A stretch of 64,000 nt of DNA from Ichthyophis bannanicus (GCA_033557465.1 CM066039.1:395207440-395271439), one strand, 5' to 3'; counted from the stretch's first letter, positions 31,625 to 40,609 are shown. The notes: a model not told the origin generated them from the sequence alone. Numbers and translations: made by a program.

Positions 31625-32464
31625 ATGGATCCGAGGGAGATGGCTCAGTGGATGGCAGCCCAATTCAGCAAGCAGCAGAAGCTATCACAGCAGGCCCAGG
31701 ACACTGCTATGAAGGCCTTAATGGAACAGCAGAAACCAGTGCTTGATCTGGTGCAAGCTCTAGTTCAGCTGCAGAGCCAAAGTGGAACAGATGCAAGACC
31801 AGCAGTTAGTACTGGTGCACCACATGTGGACACTGTGGGACTCAATCAAGGGATTGGGGCATTTAATTTTGGGAAATTAACTCCAGAAGATAATGTTGAT
31901 GATTTTCTAGAGTCTTTTGAAAGAGTGGCACAGGCTTTAGCATGGCCAGAGACCCAGTGGGCAGTAAGGCTGGCAGCCTCATTAACTGGTGAGGCACTAG
32001 CAGCTTACAGAGCAATGCCAGCAGCCCAGGCTTTGATTTATAAGGATGTAAAGGCAGCTATTAGAGATCGCCTAGGGTTGTCAATTTCAGAGTATAGGCG
32101 AATGTTTAGAGCTGTTACATTGAAAGTGGGTGAGACACCCAGGGCTCTGAGTCAGAGAATCAGAAGTTTAGCTGTAAAATGGTTGGAGCCTGAGCAAAAG
32201 ACAGTAGAAATGTTATTAGATATTATAATGCTGGAACAATTTATGCTTGGGGTACCTAAAGATTTGAATGTTTTTCTTATACAGCAAAATTGCCAAAATC
32301 TTGGAGAGGCAACCATGCTAGCAGAGAGATTCTTGGAAGCCACGCAGGCTTGCCATAGAATGGGTGGCCCTCTAAAGATGGATGCTGAGGCTAGATGTGC
32401 TGTATCAGAAAAAGGAATAATTAGGAATGTTTCTAAAATGAATGTACTGTATCAAACCAGATGA
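31625..32464 (+). CDS. gag: Gag with SCAN-like region
   Basis: 279 codons from ATG 31625 (an in-frame ATG at 31517 lies in a poly-A run and would add a Lys-rich tail, less likely). The N-terminal ~70 residues are Gln-rich and helical. A capsid-like region follows ('EDNVDDFLESFERVAQAL'). Residues ~157-240 resemble a SCAN domain: 'PRALSQRIRSLAVKWLEPE', then 'LLDIIMLEQFMLGVPKDL', then 'ATMLAERFLEA'. SCAN domains are known to derive from the capsid C-terminal part of Gmr1-like elements. It lacks its own zinc knuckle, which instead opens the next ORF. The stop TGA overlaps the next ATG as ATGA at 32461-32464. No inactivating change is seen. Confidence 0.88.
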   Translation: MDPREMAQWMAAQFSKQQKLSQQAQDTAMKALMEQQKPVLDLVQALVQLQSQSGTDARPAVSTGAPHVDTVGLNQGIGAFNFGKLTPEDNVDDFLESFERVAQALAWPETQWAVRLAASLTGEALAAYRAMPAAQALIYKDVKAAIRDRLGLSISEYRRMFRAVTLKVGETPRALSQRIRSLAVKWLEPEQKTVEMLLDIIMLEQFMLGVPKDLNVFLIQQNCQNLGEATMLAERFLEATQACHRMGGPLKMDAEARCAVSEKGIIRNVSKMNVLYQTR

Positions 32465-35400
32465 CACAGTGGAATAGAAAGAAATGTTTCAAGTGTGGAA
32501 AAGTGGGACACTTAGAGAAGAGATGCCAGACACACACTAGTTTAATGGGTCTGGATTTAAAACAACCCAAGGAAGGATTTCTTTTGATGGTTGATGTGCA
32601 AGGAATTACCACAAATGCATTATTAGACTCTGGGGCAGACCAGAGTATGATGTCAAAAAGGCTTTGGAAGAGGATAGAGGCCCAAGAAAGATTTGTGCCT
32701 AGAACCCCTGAAAGCCAAGTTCACATCAGATGCATTCATGGTGCTGCATCATCATATCCCACCTATAGGCTAAAGGTTAAGTGCCTAGGGAAACAAGAGG
32801 AAGTCCTATTAGCAGTGGTGCCTAGGCTACCCTTTGATTTGGTTCTAGGAAGAGACTGGCCAAGATTTAAGCAGGGTCTAGTGGAAGGACTAAGAAAAAA
32901 GGAGGGAGAAGGTTTAATGGTAGTAGCTCCCGGGCCTTTACTTGGAAGTCCTCAGACCCCAGCTAAAAAGATGGTTAAGCGTCCAGAAGACCAAGCTACC
33001 CCAAAGCAGATATTCGTCCTAAAGTACCATAAGGTCTCTGAGAAGGCCCAAGCTCCTAGGCGGGCAACCCCTCAGTCTGCTGGGTTTGACCTGTGCAGCA
33101 TAGAAAATGTGATTGTACCTAGCCAAGGGAGAGCCCTGGTTGACACCGGTCTCCAAGTGGAAATACCAATTGGATGTTATGGGAGAGTAGCCCCAAGGTC
33201 CGGATTAGCCCTTAAATATTTCATCGATGTGGGTGCGGGAGTAATTGATCCCGATTACAGGGGCAATATTAAAGTTCTGTTGTTTAACTTTGGACAGAAT
33301 GAGTATCATGTGAAGACAGGAGACAAAATTGCCCAATTGATTTGTGAGAGGCTGGGTTTTCCACCTGTGGAGGAGGTCACATCCCTAGAGAATTCTGAAC
33401 GTGGAGCTAAAGGCTTTGGTTCTACTGATGTCAAAGGGGTTAAAAGCTTAGCTGCCACCTGTGCCCGAGAGAGGGAGGTGAGTGAAGAGGAAGATTTGGG
33501 ACCCCAGGTATCTGATTGTAAAGAAAAATCAGAGCCCCAAATAGGTGAGGACCTGACAATGGTACAACAGGAAGAAATTAGGAAGTTGCTTAAGGAATTC
33601 CCAGATGTGTTGACGCCCATACCTGGGGAGACCCATTTGGTGGCCCATGAAATAATAACTCCACCTGGGAAATTGGTTCGTCAAAGGCCATACCGCTTGC
33701 CTGAAGCCAAAAGACAGGAGGTAGTGGCACAAGTCCAGGAGATGTTGGACATGGGGGTAATAGAGGAGTCAAAGAGTCCCTGGAATAGCCTCATAGTCCT
33801 GGTGCCGAAGCCTGATGGATCCTTAAGATTTTGTATTGACTTCCGGCAGGTAAACGCCATATCAGTTTTTGATGCATATCCAATGCCAAGAATTGAGGAG
33901 CTGCTAGACCAGCTGGGACAGGCTCAATACTTAACCACCCTTGATATGACAAAAGGATATTGGCAAATCCCGCTCACCAGGGAGTCGAAGCCGAAAACTG
34001 CGTTCAGCACCCCCGTTGGCCTTTTCCAGTTCAAGAGGATGCCTTTCGGACTGCATGGAGCAGCGGCTACCTGCCAAAGGTTAGTGGATCAGGTACTTCG
34101 TCCCCACCAAAGTTATGCCTTTGCATACATGGATGATGTCATAATCCATAGTAACACCTGGGCGGAGCATTTGAAGAGGATCAGGGCAGTCTTGTGCTCT
34201 ATGAAGCAAGCGGGAATCACTTTAAACCCGAAGAAGTGTGCCTTTGCAAATAGGGAGGTAAAATACCTAGGCCACCTAGTGGGAAGAGGAAAAATTAAAC
34301 CTCTATTAAGCAAAATAGATAGCATCAGGAATTTTCCTCCTCCAACAACCAAGAAACAACTAAGAAGTTTCTTAGGACTTATTGGATACTACCGCCGGTT
34401 TATACCGCAATTCGCAGAGAAAAGTGCCATTTTCACGGATATGCTGCGAAAGAATTGTCCAAACCAGATAAAGTGGACACCAGAAGCTGAAAAAGCGTTT
34501 TCAGTATTAAAAGAAAAATTGTGTACAGGACCGGTACTGAAAGGAGTAGACTTCAAGAAACCCTTTCTGGTTCAAACCGATGCATCGGATGTAGGGCTAG
34601 GAGCAGTCCTGTCCCAGTGCCATGATGGGGAGGAGCATCCTGTGATGTACCTGAGCAGGAAGTTGTCACTGGCTGAACAAAAGTATTCCACGATAAAAAA
34701 AGAGTGTTTGGCTATCAAGTGGTCAGTGGAGGCGTTAAGGTTTTACCTTACAGGGAGAAAGTTCCAGTTGGTCACGGACCATGCCCCACTTAAGTGGTTG
34801 CAGCAAATGAAGAACCACAATGCCAGGCTGACACGCTGGTACATGGCCTTACAGGCGTTTGATTTTCAGGTTGAACATCGTGCCGGGAAGTTACACAAGA
34901 ATGCGGATGCACTTTCCCGTATTACGGACTGTAGAGAAGAAGTTTTACCAGTAAAACCAGTCCGTAATAACTTAAGCAGGGGGGTATGTGATAAGGAAGC
35001 TTATCATAGCTCAGGTAGGAGCTATAGAAAAGATGATGTGACTCTGAACAAGCAACCTGTCAGTTCTGGTAGAAGCAAGAAAACAGAGTTTTCACATAAA
35101 AGACTACCAGTCCCAGAATGCACCAGGTTTCCAGCAGCCATGAGAGGGGCTGAAGTGAGAGAATGTGTGTGCAATCAAGAGAGCTATGAGGTAATCCCTA
35201 AGCACTCATCTCAAAGGGCAGGGCCTGATTCAACACAGCTGCGCTGTGTTAGGGAGCAGCACACATTAGAACAGGATAAGAATAGAGCTTATTCTTCAGA
35301 TAACAGCTACAGAGGGAGGAAGAGATACAGAGACAGCAACGGCTACAAGCACCAGTATCACCTGGAGAAACAGAAGCCAAGCCAAGCAGATAGAGAGAGA

Positions 35401-35922
35401 AGGAAACTCTCTGGAAGGAAGAGAAGAAAGGCCATTGGAAGGTCTGGGAGATTCCAAGGCAGTACTCATACTGGGAGGTATTCCAAAAGCCAGCAGAGTC
35501 CATTGGACTGGATTCAGCCAGAGGAATGGAGTGGCAGAGATAGGAATCACCAGTGGCTACCTGAAAGAGAGAAGACTGCATGTGGAAGGGACTTTCAGAC
35601 CAAGGCCAGAAGGTATGTGAGAGAAGATCCAGCGTCCAGGGATCAAGATTGGAAGGCTGGACATCAGAATTGGATTACATATTGGCCAGGCTATACAGAG
35701 AGGAATAATGATAGCAGGAGAGGCTCAGGTATGAACACTGATCCAGACCCTATCTATAATAGAGAATGGCAGCAAGGGAATAAGCATTCTCATGATAGTG
35801 CCTTAATGAAAGACTCATCTGTGCCAATGTATGATATTGACCCTATGATTGTTGATGCAGGGGGAAATACAGCAGATGAAACTATTTACATGGACTGTTC
35901 TTTATCTAAATGCTATTGCTAG
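32461..35922 (+). CDS. pol: Pol-like polyprotein: zinc knuckle, protease, dUTPase, RT, RNase H, LTR-encoded tail
   Basis: 1,153 codons, uninterrupted. Zinc knuckle C9-C12-H17-C22. Aspartic protease with D56-S-G and a later 'LVLGRDW' (~122-128). dUTPase ~181-318 with 'SAGFDL' near 206, 'PRSGLA' near 245, 'GAGVIDPDYRGNI' and a C-terminal 'KGFGST' near 318. RT ~390-640 with 'LDMTKGYWQIPL' and the catalytic YMDD at 556. RNase H ~700-820 with 'QTDASDVGLGAVLSQ' and 'TDHAPLKWL'. The usual Gypsy integrase is missing: RNase H ends near 820 and the polypurine tract follows. Residues 843-1153 are encoded by the 3' LTR. Expression from gag could use termination-reinitiation at ATGA. This frame has a stop at 32434-32436, so any -1 shift must fall in 32437-32464, where no canonical slippery heptamer is visible. 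Confidence 0.9.
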   Translation: MTQWNRKKCFKCGKVGHLEKRCQTHTSLMGLDLKQPKEGFLLMVDVQGITTNALLDSGADQSMMSKRLWKRIEAQERFVPRTPESQVHIRCIHGAASSYPTYRLKVKCLGKQEEVLLAVVPRLPFDLVLGRDWPRFKQGLVEGLRKKEGEGLMVVAPGPLLGSPQTPAKKMVKRPEDQATPKQIFVLKYHKVSEKAQAPRRATPQSAGFDLCSIENVIVPSQGRALVDTGLQVEIPIGCYGRVAPRSGLALKYFIDVGAGVIDPDYRGNIKVLLFNFGQNEYHVKTGDKIAQLICERLGFPPVEEVTSLENSERGAKGFGSTDVKGVKSLAATCAREREVSEEEDLGPQVSDCKEKSEPQIGEDLTMVQQEEIRKLLKEFPDVLTPIPGETHLVAHEIITPPGKLVRQRPYRLPEAKRQEVVAQVQEMLDMGVIEESKSPWNSLIVLVPKPDGSLRFCIDFRQVNAISVFDAYPMPRIEELLDQLGQAQYLTTLDMTKGYWQIPLTRESKPKTAFSTPVGLFQFKRMPFGLHGAAATCQRLVDQVLRPHQSYAFAYMDDVIIHSNTWAEHLKRIRAVLCSMKQAGITLNPKKCAFANREVKYLGHLVGRGKIKPLLSKIDSIRNFPPPTTKKQLRSFLGLIGYYRRFIPQFAEKSAIFTDMLRKNCPNQIKWTPEAEKAFSVLKEKLCTGPVLKGVDFKKPFLVQTDASDVGLGAVLSQCHDGEEHPVMYLSRKLSLAEQKYSTIKKECLAIKWSVEALRFYLTGRKFQLVTDHAPLKWLQQMKNHNARLTRWYMALQAFDFQVEHRAGKLHKNADALSRITDCREEVLPVKPVRNNLSRGVCDKEAYHSSGRSYRKDDVTLNKQPVSSGRSKKTEFSHKRLPVPECTRFPAAMRGAEVRECVCNQESYEVIPKHSSQRAGPDSTQLRCVREQHTLEQDKNRAYSSDNSYRGRKRYRDSNGYKHQYHLEKQKPSQADRERRKLSGRKRRKAIGRSGRFQGSTHTGRYSKSQQSPLDWIQPEEWSGRDRNHQWLPEREKTACGRDFQTKARRYVREDPASRDQDWKAGHQNWITYWPGYTERNNDSRRGSGMNTDPDPIYNREWQQGNKHSHDSALMKDSSVPMYDIDPMIVDAGGNTADETIYMDCSLSKCYC
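34975..34984 (+). promoter_or_regulatory. Polypurine tract
   Basis: AGCAGGGGGG, two bases before the 3' LTR, in the usual position for priming plus-strand DNA. It lies inside the second ORF. Confidence 0.8.
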
Positions 35923-36523
35923 TTTTCTCTGAGCAAACACATCAGCCATCACAAAGAAACCTAACTTTGTTCTTTATTTCCACTGCAAACAGCTCTTAAA
36001 GCAGGATTCGGGCTCACACAGTAGCAGCCAGCCAGCTAAAGGCTTTCAGCTGGTCCATTGATAGTAATTAGGGCTGCACCTGATTGTGTGTGTGAGCAAG
36101 GGAGAATCACTGCTGAGATCGGCGTGGAAAATAAGCAGAAGTTAACCTAACCAGCAAAGTTTATTCTTTACTTTGTGCCTTTGTATTTGGTAATTATTTG
36201 CTAAGAAAACATTAGCTAATTGCCTGACAAGCTGAAGGTTGTTTTCTGGTTTACTTTGTGACTTTTTGTTATCCATTTTAAACACTGCAAGCAAGTAACC
36301 TCATTTATAGTGCTATCAAGCATACATGTGCTGGGTGAATTAAACCCCATCAATAAAAGAAGTATTTTATTGATCTTACCACTTGGTTTCACAACTCAAA
36401 TTATTGTCATCAGCTGTGTTTGGGAGTGAATGAACTACAATACCCACAATACCTTGCAAGAATCATATGAATATATGCATCGTCAAGATTGTGTAAGTTC
36501 TCACCCTAGGCAGCCGTCTGACA
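34987..36523 (+). repeat. 3' LTR
   Basis: 1,537 bp, identical to the 5' LTR except for two substitutions. The first 936 bp are the in-frame end of the second ORF. Confidence 0.95.
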
Positions 36524-36527
36524 AACC
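36524..36527. repeat. Target-site duplication AACC, right
   Basis: Copy of 29731-29734. Confidence 0.9.
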
Positions 36528-37345
36528 TCACCAAGATATGGCACGCTCCGGCTTCCAACCACGCCTGCCCTCGTAGATTGGACAACAAGTACAGCGTCCA
36601 GCCCGTTCCCGGCTTTGCAAAGCAGCAGCTACCACACCAGTCCATTGTTGTGGAATCAGCGCTTAAGCGCTCCAAGTCCACGCGCAACTCTAGCAATGCA
36701 CCTCTGGGCAAGGACAATAAGCTCATGGACGATGTGGCCAAGAGAGTCTACCAAGGGGCTATGCTTAACGCTAGGATCGCGGCCCACCAATTCCAGCACG
36801 CGATTTATCAAGACTCCTTGGTGAGCAGCATCAAATCTGCTGCTTCCCTCCTACTCGAGATTCCATCCTCCCTCTCGTCCGCGCTCGCGGAACTGGATGA
36901 CTGCACACGGCACCAAGGACGGGCCGCCCACGATGCCTTTGAGACCACAGCCAGGGTGGCGGGTACGGCCATATCGGCCCGCAGATTGGCCTGGCTCCGG
37001 GCCTCCGGCCTTCGAACGGATTCGCATGACAGCATTGCAGACACTCCCTGCTCGGGCGATTCCTTGTTCGGCGACAAGGTCAAGGACACTGTTAATGACA
37101 TGCGGGAACGCTGCACCACTCTGCAGACTTTGGAGGAAGGTCCTGACCACCCCCGCACCTACCGCAAGGCCACTCAGAACAGCACAAGCGCCAAAAGGTA
37201 CCAACCTTACCGCAAATGGCAGCAGCAGCCTCAGTACAAGCAACAACAGCATTACCAGGCACCATACAGGCAAAAGCACCGACAGCGGGACCAAGGTCCT
37301 AAGAAAACCACGTCGGCCCCGGTGAAGAACAATTCGGGGTTTTGA
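36528..37345 (+). pseudogene. gag of DIRS element C, second part
   Basis: Continues the frame of 28374-29734 once the LTR element and one AACC are discounted, and ends with a stop at 37343-37345. It has an Ala-rich helical region (about 36740-37000, 'RAAHDAFETTARVAGTAIS') matching in kind the gag C-terminus of element A ('RAAYDGFESSARVAAAG', about 2209-2260), and a basic Gln/Tyr-rich tail. It has no start codon of its own. Confidence 0.85.
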
Positions 37346-37382
37346 CTCGCAGCCCTGCCAGCACCTTCCGACCGGGGGGCGC

Positions 37383-39248
37383 TTGTCCGCGTATCTCCCT
37401 GCCTGGGAGAAGATAACGTCGGATCAGTGGGTGCTGTTAATCATAAAGCAGGGCTTCCGCATCAACTTCTCTTCGAGGCCGCCTCTTCGCCCCCCCCCTC
37501 CCCCCCAGAACTCAACTCCTCCGGAGCACATCGCCCCCATGGCTGCGAAGATCAAGTCCTTACTTGCCTCAAGAGCCATCGAGCCGGTTCCCCCTGGAGA
37601 GATCGGCAAGGGATTCTACTCGAGGTACTTCCTCGTCCCCAAGAAGTCAGGGGGTGTGCGTCCAATCCTCTATCTAAGAAAACTCAACAGATGTATCACC
37701 AAGGAAAAGTTCAGGATGCATTCCCTGTCCACCATCCTGCCACTCATCCAACCAAGGGAATGGCTGGCTTCTCTGGACCTCCAGGACGCCTACACACACG
37801 TCCCGATGCACCCGCAACACAAGAAATTTTTACGCTTCCATGTCGCGGGCCGCCACTACCAGTACAGAGTGCTGCCCTTTGGTCTCTCACCCGCCCCCCG
37901 GGTGTTCACCAAATGCGTGGCGGTGGCGGCCGCATCTCTTCGGAAGCAAGGGATATGTGATTTTCCCTACCTGGACGATTGGCTATTCTCCGCCAGATCC
38001 CCTGCATCCCTGCGGAAGGCGGTCAACACAACTGTATCTCTGCTGTCTTCCTTGGGCTTCCTAGTGAACTTCAGGAAGTCCCATCTCTCCCCAGTACAAA
38101 AGCTGGAGTTCAGCGGTGCCTGCGTGGACACAAAACGGGCCAAGGCCTTCTTGCCACGGAGCAGGAGAGAAGCAATCGTCCGGCTAGCCATACAGTTCCT
38201 AAGCAGCCCTCATCCCTCGGCTCGAAAAATTCTACACCTCCTGGAACACATGGCTGCTGCAACCCATGTCCTCCCCCTTGCCAGGTTGCACATGAGAGTC
38301 CTTCAGTGGCACCTTCGCTCACACTGGTGCCAGCACACCCAGCTTCTGTCCGCCCCGGTCCCCAGGGACGACATCTCCTCCAAGGCGGTACGCTGGTGGA
38401 CCCTCCCCAAACACCTCTCCAGGGGCATGCATCTACAAGCGCCCCCACACCAGATTACCGTAACCACGGACGCCTCAAAACAGGGATGGGGAGCGCACTG
38501 TGCCAACTCTCGCACCCAAGGGGCTTGGTCCCCCTCCAAGTCAAATCTCCATATCAACATCCTCGAGCTCAGAGCTGTCCGCCTCGCCCTGTCAGCCTTC
38601 CAGAACCTGATTTCCGGCAAAATCGTCAGGATCCTGACCGACAATCAAGTCGCAATGTTCTACATAAACAAGCAGGGGGGCACAGGGTCACGCCCCCTCT
38701 GCAGGGAAGCCCTCCTCACATGGAACCTCGCTCTCTCCCTCAACTGCAGCCTCCAAGCATGCTACCTGCCAGGAGAGGAGAATGTCCTAGCCGACCGCCT
38801 CAGCAGACAGCTCAACCCACACGAGTGGTCGCTTCACCAAGACGTGTCAGCGTTCCTGTTCAAGGAATGGGGTCTCCCGCAAATCGACCTCTTTGCGTCC
38901 CAGAGCAACACGAAGTGCCACTTGTTCTGCTCGAAGAGACCCTCCCGGCTCAGGCTAGCGGCGGACGCCTTCGACCTTCCTTGGAACCAATGGCCACTGG
39001 CATACGCGTTTCCGCCGACACCCCTGATAGCACGGACCATCCAACACATCATCAGGGACCGTGCGACAGTCATCCTGGTGGTCCCTTATTGGCCCAGGCA
39101 AATATGGTTCCCGTATCTGCACCGCCTGGCGACGGAACCTCCAATTCGACTTCCCCTGCGAGTGGACCTCCTGTCCCAGGACAACGGCTCCATGCTGCAC
39201 CCCAACCTGCGGACGCTAGTGCTATCGGCCTGGAAGCTGAGAGGCTAA
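37383..39248 (+). CDS. RT-RNase H-methyltransferase-like protein of DIRS element C
   Basis: 621 codons open from ATG 37383. RT: 'GGVRPILYLRKLN', 'LDLQDAYTHVPM', 'LPFGLSPAPRVFTK' and the catalytic 'FPYLDDWL' (about 37963-37986). RNase H: 'TTDASKQGWGAH' (about 38462-38497), 'ILTDNQVAMFYINKQGGTG' and 'LPGEENVLADRLSR'. The C-terminal domain with 'LFASQSNTK' and 'YAFPPTPLIARTI' corresponds to the DAM-methyltransferase-like region of DIRS Pol. One RT position reads LYLRKLN where relatives have LDLRxLN, a possible damaging substitution. It overlaps the YR frame by about 50 bases. Confidence 0.9.
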   Translation: MSAYLPAWEKITSDQWVLLIIKQGFRINFSSRPPLRPPPPPQNSTPPEHIAPMAAKIKSLLASRAIEPVPPGEIGKGFYSRYFLVPKKSGGVRPILYLRKLNRCITKEKFRMHSLSTILPLIQPREWLASLDLQDAYTHVPMHPQHKKFLRFHVAGRHYQYRVLPFGLSPAPRVFTKCVAVAAASLRKQGICDFPYLDDWLFSARSPASLRKAVNTTVSLLSSLGFLVNFRKSHLSPVQKLEFSGACVDTKRAKAFLPRSRREAIVRLAIQFLSSPHPSARKILHLLEHMAAATHVLPLARLHMRVLQWHLRSHWCQHTQLLSAPVPRDDISSKAVRWWTLPKHLSRGMHLQAPPHQITVTTDASKQGWGAHCANSRTQGAWSPSKSNLHINILELRAVRLALSAFQNLISGKIVRILTDNQVAMFYINKQGGTGSRPLCREALLTWNLALSLNCSLQACYLPGEENVLADRLSRQLNPHEWSLHQDVSAFLFKEWGLPQIDLFASQSNTKCHLFCSKRPSRLRLAADAFDLPWNQWPLAYAFPPTPLIARTIQHIIRDRATVILVVPYWPRQIWFPYLHRLATEPPIRLPLRVDLLSQDNGSMLHPNLRTLVLSAWKLRG

Positions 39249-40297
39249 GCCTAGCTCCCCTCAACCTGTCGGACGAGGTACAGCAGATCGTTCTCGCAGC
39301 CCGGCGACCATCCACCAGAAAATGTTACAGTCTTAAATGGCGTCGCTTCATCATCTGGTGCGAGGCACGGCACCTTGACCCATTCTCATGTCCGGTGCCC
39401 TTGCTTCTGGATTACCTGGCATCTCTCTCCACCCTGGGCCTGCGCACACAGTCCATCAAGGTCCACCTCGCCGCCATCGCGGCTTTCCATCACCGCATTG
39501 GCGGCTCGTCGGTTGCCGTACTTCCGGTCATCTTCAGCTTCATGAGAGGGCTGGCCAACCTGCACCCCGCAATCAGAGAACCGGTTCCCCCCTGGGACCT
39601 GAACATTGTACTCAACCAGCTTACCAAGGAGCCTTTCGAACCCCTGCTCTCCGCAGGGATGAAGTTCATCTCGTGGAAAACCCTTTTCCTCATAGCCATC
39701 ACCTCTGCCAGGCGAATCAGCGAGCTCCACGCTCTCGTCGACTACCCACCCTACATAGTCCTGCTGCACGACCGTGCTCTCCTGCGGACACACCCTAGGT
39801 TTATCCCCAAGGTGGCGACCTCCTTCCACATCAACCAGGTCATTGAACTACCCTGCTTCCTCCCCGGACCCCATTCCGATCAGGAGTAGCGCCGACTACA
39901 CCCTTTGGATTGCGTCCGGGCCCTCCGCTGTTACCTGCAGAGGACCGCAACCGTGCGCAAAGGGTCGCAGCTCTTCATCTCCTACGACCCTAACAAGCCT
40001 GGCCGACCAGTCTCCAAACGCACACTGTCAGGATGGATTTCTGCATGTATCTCTCTGTGCCTCTCGCTCGCTGGAAGAGACCCCCCTGCAGGCGTCAAAG
40101 CACATCATCTGCGAGTGCTGGCCACTTCCATTGCCAATCTGCGCTCCACCCCTGTTCCGGACATTTGCAAGGCCGCCACGTGGTCCTCCATCCAGACTTT
40201 TCAAAGACACTACTGTCTGGACGGCCCAGACCATGGCGGACCGGCCTTCGGCTTATCGGTTTTGTCTGTGTGTTCGGAGCCGAGCCGTGTGCCTTGA
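39197..40297 (+). pseudogene. Tyrosine recombinase of DIRS element C with one in-frame stop
   Basis: In the -1 frame relative to RT and overlapping its end. No clear ATG exists at the start, so fusion to RT by frameshift is possible. The core-binding region runs 'STRKCYSLKWRRFIIWCE' to 'LHPAIREPVPPWDL'. The catalytic domain has Arg in 'SARRISEL' (about 39704-39727), HxxR as 'HHLR' (about 40101-40112) and the nucleophile-position Tyr in 'RHYCLD' (about 40204-40221). A TAG at 39887-39889 splits the two catalytic halves with no frame change, so this copy is inactive unless the stop is read through. The sequence around it does not match known readthrough contexts. Confidence 0.85.
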
Positions 40298-40609
40298 CTC
40301 CCTGCGGCACATGCCCAGGATTCTTAACTTTGAGCTGAGCCACAGACTGGGAAAAATTATGGGTTCTGCCCAGTTAAGCCTTCTCACTGTTGATTAACGC
40401 TTGAACGTCTTGTAATGTTCCTTGCACAGTATTATGTTCATGTTGGACATTAGCGCATGTGGGCACTAGCGTAACCCTTGCTCATTGCTTGAAAAATTTT
40501 TTTAACGGCTTGTGATGTTTTTCTGCACATTACTATGTTCATGTTAACATTGGTTCTATTTGCACTTGTTGGTTCCCTTGCACAACTTGTTTTTTGCACA
40601 AACCGTTGA

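Larger units (their letters stand above)
29735..36523 (+). mobile_element. Young Gypsy-type LTR retrotransposon without integrase
   Basis: Two 1,537-bp LTRs (TG...CA), a primer-binding site, gag, a long second ORF, a polypurine tract and a 4-bp duplication AACC define a complete insertion. The LTRs differ at offsets 1022 (30757 T / 36009 C) and 1441 (31176 A / 36428 G) only. Encoded domains are SCAN-like Gag, zinc knuckle, aspartic protease, dUTPase, RT and RNase H. No integrase HHCC or DDE region is found before RT or after RNase H. The second ORF continues into the 3' LTR. The RT and RNase H are Ty3/Gypsy type, and the SCAN-like Gag suggests the Gmr1-related group, from which SCAN domains are thought to derive. 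The absence of integrase implies help in trans. Confidence 0.92.

Noticed and set aside
32390..32464. -1 frameshift site between Gag and Pol
   Set aside because: The run near 32408 is not a proper X XXY YYZ heptamer in the gag frame and lies before the stop at 32434-32436 in the Pol frame.
35249..35581. Antisense 110-codon frame in both LTRs
   Set aside because: It lies opposite the long sense frame, is shorter, and has no domain. Treated as a shadow of the sense frame.
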